A DNA stretch of 64,000 bases from Christensenella sp. UBA7703 (GTDB taxonomy: Bacteria; Bacillota; Clostridia; Christensenellales; CAG-138), in contig DLGD01000014.1 in the NCBI GenBank assembly GCA_002482505.1, positions 79,176-143,175 of the forward strand. Reading direction: 5' to 3'. The translations under genes and the position numbers were made by a program. Shown piece after piece: positions 24,274 to 31,879 of the stretch. Position 1 is the stretch's first letter. Each line of letters begins with the position of its first letter. The notes below the pieces were generated by a model that worked only from the letters and a program-made list of their open reading frames with translations, ran no database searches and had not been told where the DNA came from.

Positions 24274-26136
24274 ATGGCATTGTTGCTGACATTATTGCGA
24301 CTGACCGCGTTTTTACTCTCCGCGGTGGGCTATGTTGCTCTTGCGCGGGCCTATTGGAAAATCACTCCGCGCGCAAGTTACATCTTCGTTTTTTCCGCGC
24401 AGGCATTGATCATCTATTTTGCTGGTCTGGTTGGGGTGCTTTCCTATGCGGCTTATGCGCTCTTTGGCGGCGGAATCGTGCTTCTCGTCGCGCTCATACT
24501 CAACAAAAAGATCAAGCTTGCGTATAATGCATCCTCGCTCAGCGCGATCAATCTTGCGTTTATCGCGGTGTTCGGCGCGATTACCGCTTCTTTGATCGAT
24601 ACATTCTTTGTCCACTATGACAATTTTTCACACTGGGCGGTCGTGGTGAAATATATGCTCGTCACCGACCGTTTTCCGGATGCGGCAAGTGCGATCATCG
24701 ACTTTAAAAGCTATCCTCTCGGCAGTTCGTCGTTTCTTTACTATGTTGGACGAATCGTTGGTAACGGCGAAGGCGTGATGCTGATCGGACAGGCGATTTT
24801 GCTCTTTGCGGGATTCTATGCCATATTTGGCGTGATTCGGGATCAGAAGCGCTTCCTGCTTGCCGCGCTGCTGGGGCTCGGCTGCTCGACAATGGCATAT
24901 TTCAACATCAGCATCCGCATCAATAACCTTCTGGTCGATTTTCTCTTGCCGGTGCTGGCGCTTGCTGCAATTGGTGTTCTGCTGGTGGAACGGAAACGCT
25001 TTTTCACCGCGTGTCTGGCGGTACTGCCCGTGCTTGGGCTGCTTGCCATCGTGAAAAACACCGGCGTTTTCTTCGCGTTGCTGGGTTACGTGTTTTTGCT
25101 CTATCGTTCGATACAGTTTCAAAACGCGGATGCAAAACTTCGCCCATTCTTCTGGGGTGCGCTTGTTACCATCGTGCTCTCGCTTGTGCCGCTGATTCTT
25201 TGGAGTGCGCATACATCCGTGGCGTTTCCGTCCGATGCGGGCAAGTTCAGCTATGATTTTCAGTCGATCTCGTCGTTTGCGCTCGACAAAACGCCCGACC
25301 AGATCTCCTATATCGTTCAGCTGTTTTTGTATACTGCCACACAGCTCAGCCAACTGCCAACACTGGGTTTTGTGATCTTCAATGGTGTTGCGATCATCTG
25401 CTTTCTCATCGCGCGCTTTGTGTTTCATAAGAAATGGAAGCTGATGCAGACGCTCCTGCTGCTTGATCTTGCCGTAGTGCTCTATTATGGCGGCATTCTT
25501 GTGATGTATATCCTCGCTATGCCGCTGGATGAGGCGCTCCGGCTTGCCGGATTTGATCGATATGCTTCGAGTATGATCCTCTTTCTCATCGGGGCTGTCA
25601 CCATGCGGCTGACGATGGATATGGAAAATTCGTTTTATCAGCAGCAGGGAGACCGGCGGGACTATAGAGCATTTCGCAGCCTGACTTCGAAAAATATCTA
25701 TCAGGCGGTGACGGTTGTGCTTTCGCTCGCCGCGGGGCTGATTCTGCTCTCCGAACTCAACGGCATGAACAGCAATCGGGATGCGTATCATGATACACTG
25801 CCTGCGCGGGTATCCGCGCTGACGGGGGATAACTGGCATGCGCCGGACAATGACACGCGATATCTTTTCTATAGCTCGGACAAAGACAACGAGGTGTCGA
25901 GCTATGAGTTGCCGTATGTCGGACGCTATTTCCTCTTTGCAGCTCAGGTGGACGCTGTGAGCCAGTTTACGGATGACGCATTCATGGGGCAGATTCAAAC
26001 CTATGACAAGTTTGCGATTCTGGAGAGTACACCCGCCATTCGCGCCTATATGAAAGCGCACGCGAACCTGCCCGGGGATGTCGGCATCTACGACGTGCGG
26101 GAGACATTTCCCGAAGCCGTGATTCCGGCGAAATGA
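24274..26136 (+). CDS. Polytopic membrane protein, possibly GT-C-type glycosyltransferase
   Basis: This 620-residue protein has roughly a dozen hydrophobic helices, a lumenal-type loop with DTFFVHYDNFSHWAVVVKYM near residue 109 and a C-terminal soluble tail of about 120 residues. Acidic and His residues in the first large loop recall GT-C/ArnT/PMT-like glycosyltransferases, but I cannot place it in a family with certainty. Position behind the cellulose-synthase-like gene suggests polysaccharide assembly or modification. The ATG has a weak GAGGAG site about 12 bases upstream. Confidence 0.6.
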   Translation: MALLLTLLRLTAFLLSAVGYVALARAYWKITPRASYIFVFSAQALIIYFAGLVGVLSYAAYALFGGGIVLLVALILNKKIKLAYNASSLSAINLAFIAVFGAITASLIDTFFVHYDNFSHWAVVVKYMLVTDRFPDAASAIIDFKSYPLGSSSFLYYVGRIVGNGEGVMLIGQAILLFAGFYAIFGVIRDQKRFLLAALLGLGCSTMAYFNISIRINNLLVDFLLPVLALAAIGVLLVERKRFFTACLAVLPVLGLLAIVKNTGVFFALLGYVFLLYRSIQFQNADAKLRPFFWGALVTIVLSLVPLILWSAHTSVAFPSDAGKFSYDFQSISSFALDKTPDQISYIVQLFLYTATQLSQLPTLGFVIFNGVAIICFLIARFVFHKKWKLMQTLLLLDLAVVLYYGGILVMYILAMPLDEALRLAGFDRYASSMILFLIGAVTMRLTMDMENSFYQQQGDRRDYRAFRSLTSKNIYQAVTVVLSLAAGLILLSELNGMNSNRDAYHDTLPARVSALTGDNWHAPDNDTRYLFYSSDKDNEVSSYELPYVGRYFLFAAQVDAVSQFTDDAFMGQIQTYDKFAILESTPAIRAYMKAHANLPGDVGIYDVRETFPEAVIPAK

Positions 26137-26219
26137 TAAACATCGTGAAGCCGCACCGTAAAATCGCGCGGTTTCCTTGCTGCAATAAAATATATGATAT
26201 ATTTTTTTCGCAATTTCTA

Positions 26220-26248
26220 TTGCATTTTACGTGCGGGCATGTTAAATT
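26220..26248 (+). promoter_or_regulatory. Candidate promoter of the aromatic amino acid operon
   Basis: TTGCAT (26220-26225), 17 bases, TAAATT (26243-26248). The transcript would begin near 26254, immediately before the four 33-bp repeats. Another candidate (TTGCTG at 26178 with TATTTT) lies upstream, so the exact start is uncertain. Confidence 0.45.
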
Positions 26249-26256
26249 ATCAACAA

Positions 26257-26388
26257 TCACGGCGAAAGCCGCAAAGATGGAGAACGGAATCGCGGCACGC
26301 GCCGCAAAGACAGAGAAGCAAATTGCGGTACGCGCCGCAAATAGTAAGACCCGAATCTCGGCGAAAGCCGCAAAGAAAGAAGAAGACA
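26257..26388 (+). repeat. Four tandem 33-bp repeats, each with a small hairpin
   Basis: Units at 26257, 26290, 26323 and 26356 have exact 33-base period and end directly before the leader-peptide ATG at 26389. All share GCCGCAAA. Units 1 and 4 contain GGC-GAAA-GCC; units 2 and 3 contain GCGGC-ACGC-GCCGC or its GCGGT variant. The order is A-B-B-A. Two reading frames stay open through all units, encoding 11-residue repeats (IxAKAAK-like or SRRKPQ-like). The role is unknown; it lies in the presumed 5' leader of the aro operon. Confidence 0.8.
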
Positions 26389-26484
26389 ATGACCCGAAAT
26401 CAGTTTGCAGCAGAATACCGCTACTTTAGCTTTACCGGCTATTATTTCGGTAAGGCTTCGTTCGGTTTGGCGCAGCAAAGGTGA
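26389..26484 (+). CDS. Phe/Tyr-rich leader peptide of the aro operon
   Basis: This 31-codon frame encodes a peptide with five Phe and four Tyr; its core reads YRYFSFTGYYF. It is followed after 32 bases by an intrinsic terminator in front of aroF, the standard layout of amino-acid attenuation, where ribosome stalling at scarce aromatic codons decides whether the terminator forms. A purine-rich AAGAAAGAAGAAG precedes the ATG and may be a weak ribosome site. The frame is open further back to an ATG at 26239, running through the 33-bp repeats, so an 81-residue product is also possible. Confidence 0.75.
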   Translation: MTRNQFAAEYRYFSFTGYYFGKASFGLAQQR

Positions 26485-26546
26485 TCGGGTAACAATCGCG
26501 CATACGATCGCATCGCACCGCAGCCAAACCGGCTGCGGTTTTTTTA
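26432..26546 (+). promoter_or_regulatory. Transcription attenuator before aroF
   Basis: Three competing parts are visible: an early hairpin TTACCG/CGGTAA (26432-26453) inside the leader-peptide frame; an antiterminator in which CGGTTTGGC (26463-26471) pairs with GCCAAACCG (26523-26531); and the terminator at 26517-26546. Antiterminator and terminator share 26523-26525 and 26531, so they exclude each other. Translation of the aromatic codons would set which one forms. Confidence 0.7.
26517..26546 (+). terminator. Attenuator terminator
   Basis: ACCGCAGCC and GGCTGCGGT form a perfect 9-bp stem around AAACC, followed by a run of T residues, only 20 bases before the aroF start codon. Confidence 0.9.
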
Positions 26547-26565
26547 CAGGCGGAGGGAGAAAATT

Positions 26566-27585
26566 ATGATTGTCATACTCAAACCAAACCCGAATCCGGA
26601 CCAGCTGGAAAGCCTGAAAAACTGGCTGCTCGGCAAGGGTATTCAAATCCACACCAGCCTTGGCACAAGCCAGATGATCCTCGGCCTCGTCGGGGACACA
26701 TCCACGCTGGATATCGACCTTATCAGCGCACTCGACATCGTGGAAGACGTCAAGCGTGTGCAGGAGCCTTATAAAAACGCGAACCGGAAGTTTCACCCGG
26801 AGGATACTGTGGTGCCCGTCGGCAACACGCAAATCGGCGGCGGTACGCTGACCATCATGGCGGGTCCGTGCTCGGTGGAGAGCGAATCGCAGATCATTGC
26901 GGTTGCAAAGGCGGTCAAGGCAAGCGGAGCCACCATGCTGCGTGGCGGCGCGTTCAAACCGCGCACCTCGCCCTATGCCTTCCAGGGGATGGGCGCGGAG
27001 GGGATTGAGCTGTTGAAGCTCGCCCGCGCGGAGACGGGATTGCCCATCGTAAGCGAAATCATGGATGCGTCACAGTTATCGCTGTTTGACGATGTGGACG
27101 TAATTCAGGTTGGTGCGCGCAACATGCAAAACTTCAATCTTCTCAAGATTCTCGGCGCGCAAAAAAAGCCTGTCATGATCAAGCGCGGGCTTTCCTCCAC
27201 CTATGAAGAATGGCTCATGAGCGCGGAATATGTCATGGCGAGTGGAAACGAGAACGTTATCCTCTGTGAACGCGGGATCCGCACATTCGAAACCTATACG
27301 CGAAACACGCTCGACCTCGCAGCGGTTCCTGTTTTGCGCCACCTGACGCATCTGCCGGTCATCATCGACCCGAGCCACGCGACAGGGCGCTATGCGCTGG
27401 TGGCTCCGCTTGCAATGGCTGCGGTTGCGTCGGGCTGTGACGGACTTCTGATCGAAGTGCACAACGACCCCGCACATGCCCTCAGTGACGGCCCGCAGTC
27501 CCTCAACCCCGAAGCGTTTGACAAGCTCAACCACAGAATCCTCGCGCTGCATGCGTTTATGACCACCGGGGAGGGAAGAGCGTGA
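26566..27585 (+). CDS. aroF: DAHP synthase (AroAI-beta type with N-terminal regulatory domain)
   Basis: This 339-residue enzyme condenses phosphoenolpyruvate and erythrose 4-phosphate, opening the shikimate pathway. MAGPCSVESE, RGGAFKPRTSPYAFQG, IKRGLSSTYEEW, CERGIRTFETYTRNTLD and IIDPSHATGR are canonical. A ferredoxin-like domain of about 70 residues precedes the barrel, as in Thermotoga-type enzymes where it mediates Phe/Tyr feedback inhibition. GGAGGGAG lies before the ATG. Control thus appears double: attenuation of the RNA and inhibition of the enzyme. Confidence 0.95.
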   Translation: MIVILKPNPNPDQLESLKNWLLGKGIQIHTSLGTSQMILGLVGDTSTLDIDLISALDIVEDVKRVQEPYKNANRKFHPEDTVVPVGNTQIGGGTLTIMAGPCSVESESQIIAVAKAVKASGATMLRGGAFKPRTSPYAFQGMGAEGIELLKLARAETGLPIVSEIMDASQLSLFDDVDVIQVGARNMQNFNLLKILGAQKKPVMIKRGLSSTYEEWLMSAEYVMASGNENVILCERGIRTFETYTRNTLDLAAVPVLRHLTHLPVIIDPSHATGRYALVAPLAMAAVASGCDGLLIEVHNDPAHALSDGPQSLNPEAFDKLNHRILALHAFMTTGEGRA

Positions 27586-28418
27586 ACATCGGCATCGTCG
27601 GCCTCGGCCTCATCGGCGGCTCGATGGCAAAGAGCATCAAGGTACGCACGGCGCACACCGTCTGGGGCATCGACCTCGATACCGAGACGATGACGCTCTC
27701 GCGCCTGAGCGGCGCCATCGACGGCACGCTCACGCAGGAGAATATCCCCGCGTGCGACCTGCTGCTCATCGCAATCCGTCCGGCGGCAACCGTCGCCTGG
27801 GTGCGGGAGCACGCGCCGCTCTTTTCCAAGAGCGTAATCGTCGTCGATCTCTGCGGTGTCAAGCGAAACGTCTGCGCGCAACTCGCGCCGATTGCCAAGG
27901 AGTACGGTTTTGCCTACATCGGCGGGCACCCGATGGCGGGGCGCGAACGCGGCGGTTTTGTCCACTCCAGTGAAGACCTGTTTGCGGGTGCTTCGATGAT
28001 ACTCACGCCCGATCAGAATACCGATATGCGCATGCTCGAGACGCTGAAGGCATTTTTCACGGACATCGGCTTCGCAGGACTGACCTTTTCCACACCGGAG
28101 GAGCACGACCGTATCATCGCCTATACATCACAGCTGGCGCACTTGGTCTCCAGCGCATACATCAAGTCGCCGGAGGCGCAACGCAGGCGCGGTTTCTCCG
28201 CGGGCAGCTTTCGGGATATGACGCGAGTCGCGCACCTCGACGAGGCGATGTGGACGGAGCTGTTCCTCGACGATGCGGACTATCTCACCGAACAGCTCGA
28301 AATTTTGATCGACCATCTTAACGAATACCGCATGGCGCTTGCCGCGCGGGACGCGGAAGAGTTACAGGCGCTCCTGAAAGACGGGCGCGAGAAGAAAGCA
28401 ACAGCGGGAGGAAATTAA
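27582..28418 (+). CDS. tyrA: Prephenate dehydrogenase
   Basis: TyrA (278 residues) oxidatively decarboxylates prephenate to 4-hydroxyphenylpyruvate, the tyrosine branch. NIGIVGLGLIGGSMAKSI is the nucleotide-binding glycine loop and IGGHPMAGRERGGF carries the active-site histidine. No ACT or chorismate-mutase domain is attached; mutase activity is supplied by PheA. The start is GTG at 27582 overlapping the aroF stop (GTGA). Confidence 0.93.
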   Translation: MNIGIVGLGLIGGSMAKSIKVRTAHTVWGIDLDTETMTLSRLSGAIDGTLTQENIPACDLLLIAIRPAATVAWVREHAPLFSKSVIVVDLCGVKRNVCAQLAPIAKEYGFAYIGGHPMAGRERGGFVHSSEDLFAGASMILTPDQNTDMRMLETLKAFFTDIGFAGLTFSTPEEHDRIIAYTSQLAHLVSSAYIKSPEAQRRRGFSAGSFRDMTRVAHLDEAMWTELFLDDADYLTEQLEILIDHLNEYRMALAARDAEELQALLKDGREKKATAGGN

Positions 28419-28421
28419 CGA

Positions 28422-29492
28422 ATGCAACAGCGCTTCGTGCCCGTGCGTGTGCGGGAAGGGTATTCTGTCGTGATCGGCAGCGGTTTGCTTGCAAAAAGCG
28501 GGCAACTGCTGCGCGAGAAGCTGGGCCTTTGCCGCCTCGCGGTGGTTACGGACAGCAATGTAGAGAAGCTATACCTGCCCCAGCTCTTGAGTAGCCTCGC
28601 GGAAGCGGGATTTGACGCGTGTTCCTTTGTTTTCCCGGCAGGCGAAGCAAACAAACGCCTGAATATCCTCTCCGGCATGCTGGAGTTCTTTGCCGAACAA
28701 CACATTACGCGGACGGACTGCGTGGTCGCGCTCGGTGGCGGCGTCACGGGCGACATGGCGGGTTTTGCCGCGGGTTGTTACCAGCGCGGAATACAATATG
28801 TGCAGATTCCAACGACTCTGCTCGCGGCGGTGGATTCCTCCGTCGGCGGAAAAACCGCGGTCGATCTTGCGGCGGGTAAAAACCTAACGGGGTTGTTTCA
28901 TCAGCCGTCGCTGGTGGTTTGCGACACGGACACGTTTGCCACGCTCGCGCCAGATGAGTTTGCAAACGGCGCGGCGGAGGCGATTAAAACCGCAATTCTC
29001 GACGATGGAGCGCTGTTTTCGCTGTTTGAATCGGGCGAAACCGCAGACCACATGACAGACATTGTGGAGCGGTGTGTCGCCTTCAAGGCGACAATTGTCG
29101 AGGCAGATGAAACCGAAACGGGAGTGCGCAAGACCCTGAACCTCGGGCACACGGCCGGCCACGCGATTGAACGCTGCAGCGATTATTCAATTCCGCACGG
29201 GCACGCAGTCGCGATCGGGCTTGCGATCATCGCGCGCGCATCCGAACGGCTCGGCTGGGCAACGGAGCCGATTGCGCGGCGTGTTGAGCATGCGCTGATG
29301 CGAAACGGCCTGCCCACGACAACAAGTTTTACCCCGGAAGCATTGGCGGAGGCCGCGCTCTCGGACAAAAAACGTGCAGGCGGGCAGATTACGCTCGTGG
29401 TGCCAAAGAAGATTGGTGAATGCGTGCTGGCCGATCTGCCGATGGAGCAGCTTCTGGATGTGTTCCGCGCGGGGATGGTGGCAGGCGCATGA
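28422..29492 (+). CDS. aroB: 3-dehydroquinate synthase
   Basis: AroB (356 residues) converts DAHP to 3-dehydroquinate using NAD and a divalent metal. ALGGGVTGDMAGFAAG near residue 106, GKTAVDLAAGKNLTG near residue 144 and the metal ligands in LGHTAGHAIE and PHGHAVAIG are present. It begins three bases after tyrA and overlaps aroA by four bases. Confidence 0.96.
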   Translation: MQQRFVPVRVREGYSVVIGSGLLAKSGQLLREKLGLCRLAVVTDSNVEKLYLPQLLSSLAEAGFDACSFVFPAGEANKRLNILSGMLEFFAEQHITRTDCVVALGGGVTGDMAGFAAGCYQRGIQYVQIPTTLLAAVDSSVGGKTAVDLAAGKNLTGLFHQPSLVVCDTDTFATLAPDEFANGAAEAIKTAILDDGALFSLFESGETADHMTDIVERCVAFKATIVEADETETGVRKTLNLGHTAGHAIERCSDYSIPHGHAVAIGLAIIARASERLGWATEPIARRVEHALMRNGLPTTTSFTPEALAEAALSDKKRAGGQITLVVPKKIGECVLADLPMEQLLDVFRAGMVAGA

Positions 29493-30742
29493 TCGCAATG
29501 CTTTCGCCCGCAAAACTGAGCGGAACGATTCCTGCAATCGCGTCCAAGTCCGACGCGCACCGCTTGCTGATTCTCGCGGCGCTCTGCCGTGGCGAAACAC
29601 GGCTCCTATTGGAGCAGCGCTCGGCGGACATCGACGCAACGATTGCTTGTCTATGTGCGCTAGGCGCAACGATTACTCTTCTGCCGGATGGCGTTCTCGT
29701 GCACGGAATCGAACGAGTGAACGAAAATCCGCTGCTGGATTGCGGAGAAAGCGGCTCAACGTTTCGCTTTCTACTGCCTGTTGCAGCCGCGCTGTGCGAG
29801 CACGCACGCTTCACGGGGTCCGGCAGACTGCCGGAGCGCCCGATCGGCGAACTCATGCAGGTGTTGCAGGCGCACGGCGTTGCGTTTTCCGCCGAACGGC
29901 TGCCGTTTGAAACGGCTGGCAAGCTGACGGGCGGACATTTCTCATTGCCCGGCAATGTGAGTTCGCAATACCTTACCGGACTGCTTCTCGCGCTGCCGCT
30001 TATGCAAGCGCAGAGCACGGTTTCGCTCACCACGCGGCTGGAATCCGCGGCGTATGTGGACATCACGCTGCACGCGCTGAAGCGATTTGGTGTACAGGTT
30101 GAGACGCAAAACGGCTCCTACTTCGTCTCCGGCAAACAGGCGATCCAATCGCCCGGCACGCTGCGCGTGGACGGCGACTGGTCGAATGCCGCGTTTTTCC
30201 TCGCGGCGGGTGCACTAGGCAACCCGATTACGATGACGGGGCTGCACCTCGACTCTCCGCAAGGAGACAAGGCGATCTTGAATGCATTGCGCCGTTTTGG
30301 CGCACGCGTGGAGACAACGGCAGACACAATTACCGTTTCACCCGCAAAGCGTTCGGGTTGCACGATCGACGTTGGCGAAACGCCTGATCTGTTACCGATT
30401 CTCGCCGTGCTCGGTGCTTGTGTAGCGGGCGAAACCTGTCTGATCAACGCCGCGCGACTGCGGCTCAAGGAAAGTGACAGGCTCGCCTCCGTCTTTGCAA
30501 TGCTTCGTGCGCTCGGCGGCAGGGTGGAGGAGTTGCCGGATGCGCTCGTGATCACGGGCGGAGAGCTTGCCGGAGGCACGGTGGATAGCTGCCGCGATCA
30601 CCGCATTGCGATGTCCGCGGCAATTGCCTCCATTTGCTGCGCGAAACAAGTGACCATACTCGTCGCGGATGCGGTGAAAAAATCGTATCCGGCGTTTTAT
30701 GATGATTTTAACAGGCTGGGAGGGCATGCAGATGTCGTCTGA
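29489..30742 (+). CDS. aroA: EPSP synthase
   Basis: AroA (417 residues) joins shikimate 3-phosphate and phosphoenolpyruvate. SKSDAHRLLILAAL near residue 17 and LKESDRLASVFAML near residue 328 are the substrate-binding motifs, with GESGSTFRFLLPVAA (variant of the usual GTA-R-P loop) and GDWSNAAFFLAAGAL. The first loop is GESGSTFRF, the type often associated with class II enzymes, which differ in glyphosate sensitivity. The ATG at 29489 overlaps the aroB stop. Confidence 0.95.
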   Translation: MIAMLSPAKLSGTIPAIASKSDAHRLLILAALCRGETRLLLEQRSADIDATIACLCALGATITLLPDGVLVHGIERVNENPLLDCGESGSTFRFLLPVAAALCEHARFTGSGRLPERPIGELMQVLQAHGVAFSAERLPFETAGKLTGGHFSLPGNVSSQYLTGLLLALPLMQAQSTVSLTTRLESAAYVDITLHALKRFGVQVETQNGSYFVSGKQAIQSPGTLRVDGDWSNAAFFLAAGALGNPITMTGLHLDSPQGDKAILNALRRFGARVETTADTITVSPAKRSGCTIDVGETPDLLPILAVLGACVAGETCLINAARLRLKESDRLASVFAMLRALGGRVEELPDALVITGGELAGGTVDSCRDHRIAMSAAIASICCAKQVTILVADAVKKSYPAFYDDFNRLGGHADVV

Positions 30743-31817
30743 ATTCGGAAAAACTTTGCGCGTCGGCGTGTTTGGAGAGTCCCACGGGCGCGCAATCGGC
30801 GTTACGATGCAAAACCTGCCCGCAGGGGAAGCCATCGATTTCAACACGCTGGAGGCGTTTTTAGACCGGCGCAGGCCGGGTAAAAACGCGCTTTCCACCG
30901 CGCGAAACGAGCCGGATCGCCCCGTGTTTTTATCGGGATTGCTGGAGGGCAAGACCACCGGAAGCCCGCTCTGCGCGATCATTGAAAACCGCGACGCGCG
31001 ATCCCGCGATTATGCCGAGCTGTCGGATAAACCGCGCCCCGGGCACGCGGACTACACGGCGTTTCTCAAATGGAACGGGGAAGCGGACTTGCGCGGCGGC
31101 GGACACTTTTCCGGCAGGTTGACCGCACCCTTGTGCATCGCGGGCGGCATCGCAAAGCAAATTCTCGCGCGGAAAAATATCTTTGTCGGCGCGCATCTTT
31201 TCTCGGTTGCGGGCATTGCGGACGAAGCGTTTTCGCGCGTTCCCGATCAAGCGTTGTTTGACGGGATTGCGCAAAAGGAGTTTCCGGTTCTCAACGATGC
31301 GCTTGGCTGCCAGATGCAGGAGGCGATTGTAGCTGCTTCTCAAGCGGGGGATTCCATCGGCGGCGTGATCGAGTGCGCGGCGGTCGGTTTCCCGGCAGGC
31401 ATCGGCAACCCGATGTTTGACGGAATCGAAAACCGTCTTTCGGCGGCGATCTTCGGTATCCCCGCCGTCAAGGGGTTGGAGTTCGGCGCGGGGTTTGCGG
31501 CAAGCAGCATGCGCGGCAGCGAGAACAACGACCCGTTTCGAATGGACGAGAACGGCAACATCACCACGACCACCAACCACGCGGGTGGCATCCTCGGCGG
31601 AATCTCGACCGGGCAACCCATCGTGCTGCGTGTGGCGATGAAGCCCACGCCCTCGATTGCAAAGGCGCAGGGGACGGTGAGCTTATCCAAACGCGAGAAC
31701 GCGGAGTTGATCGTCCACGGTAGGCATGATCCCTGCATTGCGCCCCGCGCGGTGCCGGTGGTTGAGGCGGTGACGGCGCTTGTGCTGCTGGACTACCTGC
31801 TGGAAGAGAAACTTTGA
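30732..31817 (+). CDS. aroC: Chorismate synthase
   Basis: AroC (361 residues) makes chorismate from EPSP with reduced FMN. GESHGRAIGVTMQ, RPGKNALSTARNEPD, GKTTGSPL, RPGHADYT and GGGHFSGRLTA are diagnostic. The ATG at 30732 lies 7 bases after GGGAGGG; the ATG at 30726 is too close to it. The gene overlaps the aroA end by 11 bases. Confidence 0.96.
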   Translation: MSSEFGKTLRVGVFGESHGRAIGVTMQNLPAGEAIDFNTLEAFLDRRRPGKNALSTARNEPDRPVFLSGLLEGKTTGSPLCAIIENRDARSRDYAELSDKPRPGHADYTAFLKWNGEADLRGGGHFSGRLTAPLCIAGGIAKQILARKNIFVGAHLFSVAGIADEAFSRVPDQALFDGIAQKEFPVLNDALGCQMQEAIVAASQAGDSIGGVIECAAVGFPAGIGNPMFDGIENRLSAAIFGIPAVKGLEFGAGFAASSMRGSENNDPFRMDENGNITTTTNHAGGILGGISTGQPIVLRVAMKPTPSIAKAQGTVSLSKRENAELIVHGRHDPCIAPRAVPVVEAVTALVLLDYLLEEKL

Positions 31818-31879
31818 CACAGAAATCCGTTCAGCAAAACGGCTCAGGCTGTTGCGCTGCAGAATAGAGAGGAAGTAAC

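Noticed and set aside
24628..26061. 477-codon open frame antisense to the large membrane protein
   Set aside because: Composition is typical of antisense frames (His/Arg/Gln-rich) and it has no recognisable domain; the sense frame shows membrane helices and codon bias.
26257..26388. CRISPR array
   Set aside because: The whole 33-base unit is repeated with drift and no unique spacers, and no cas gene is near.
26133..26429. 98-codon frame reading the 33-bp repeats as IxAKAAK
   Set aside because: It lacks a ribosome site and its first 40 residues look non-coding. Substitutions are conservative in the repeat part, so I keep it as an open question under the repeat finding, not as a gene.
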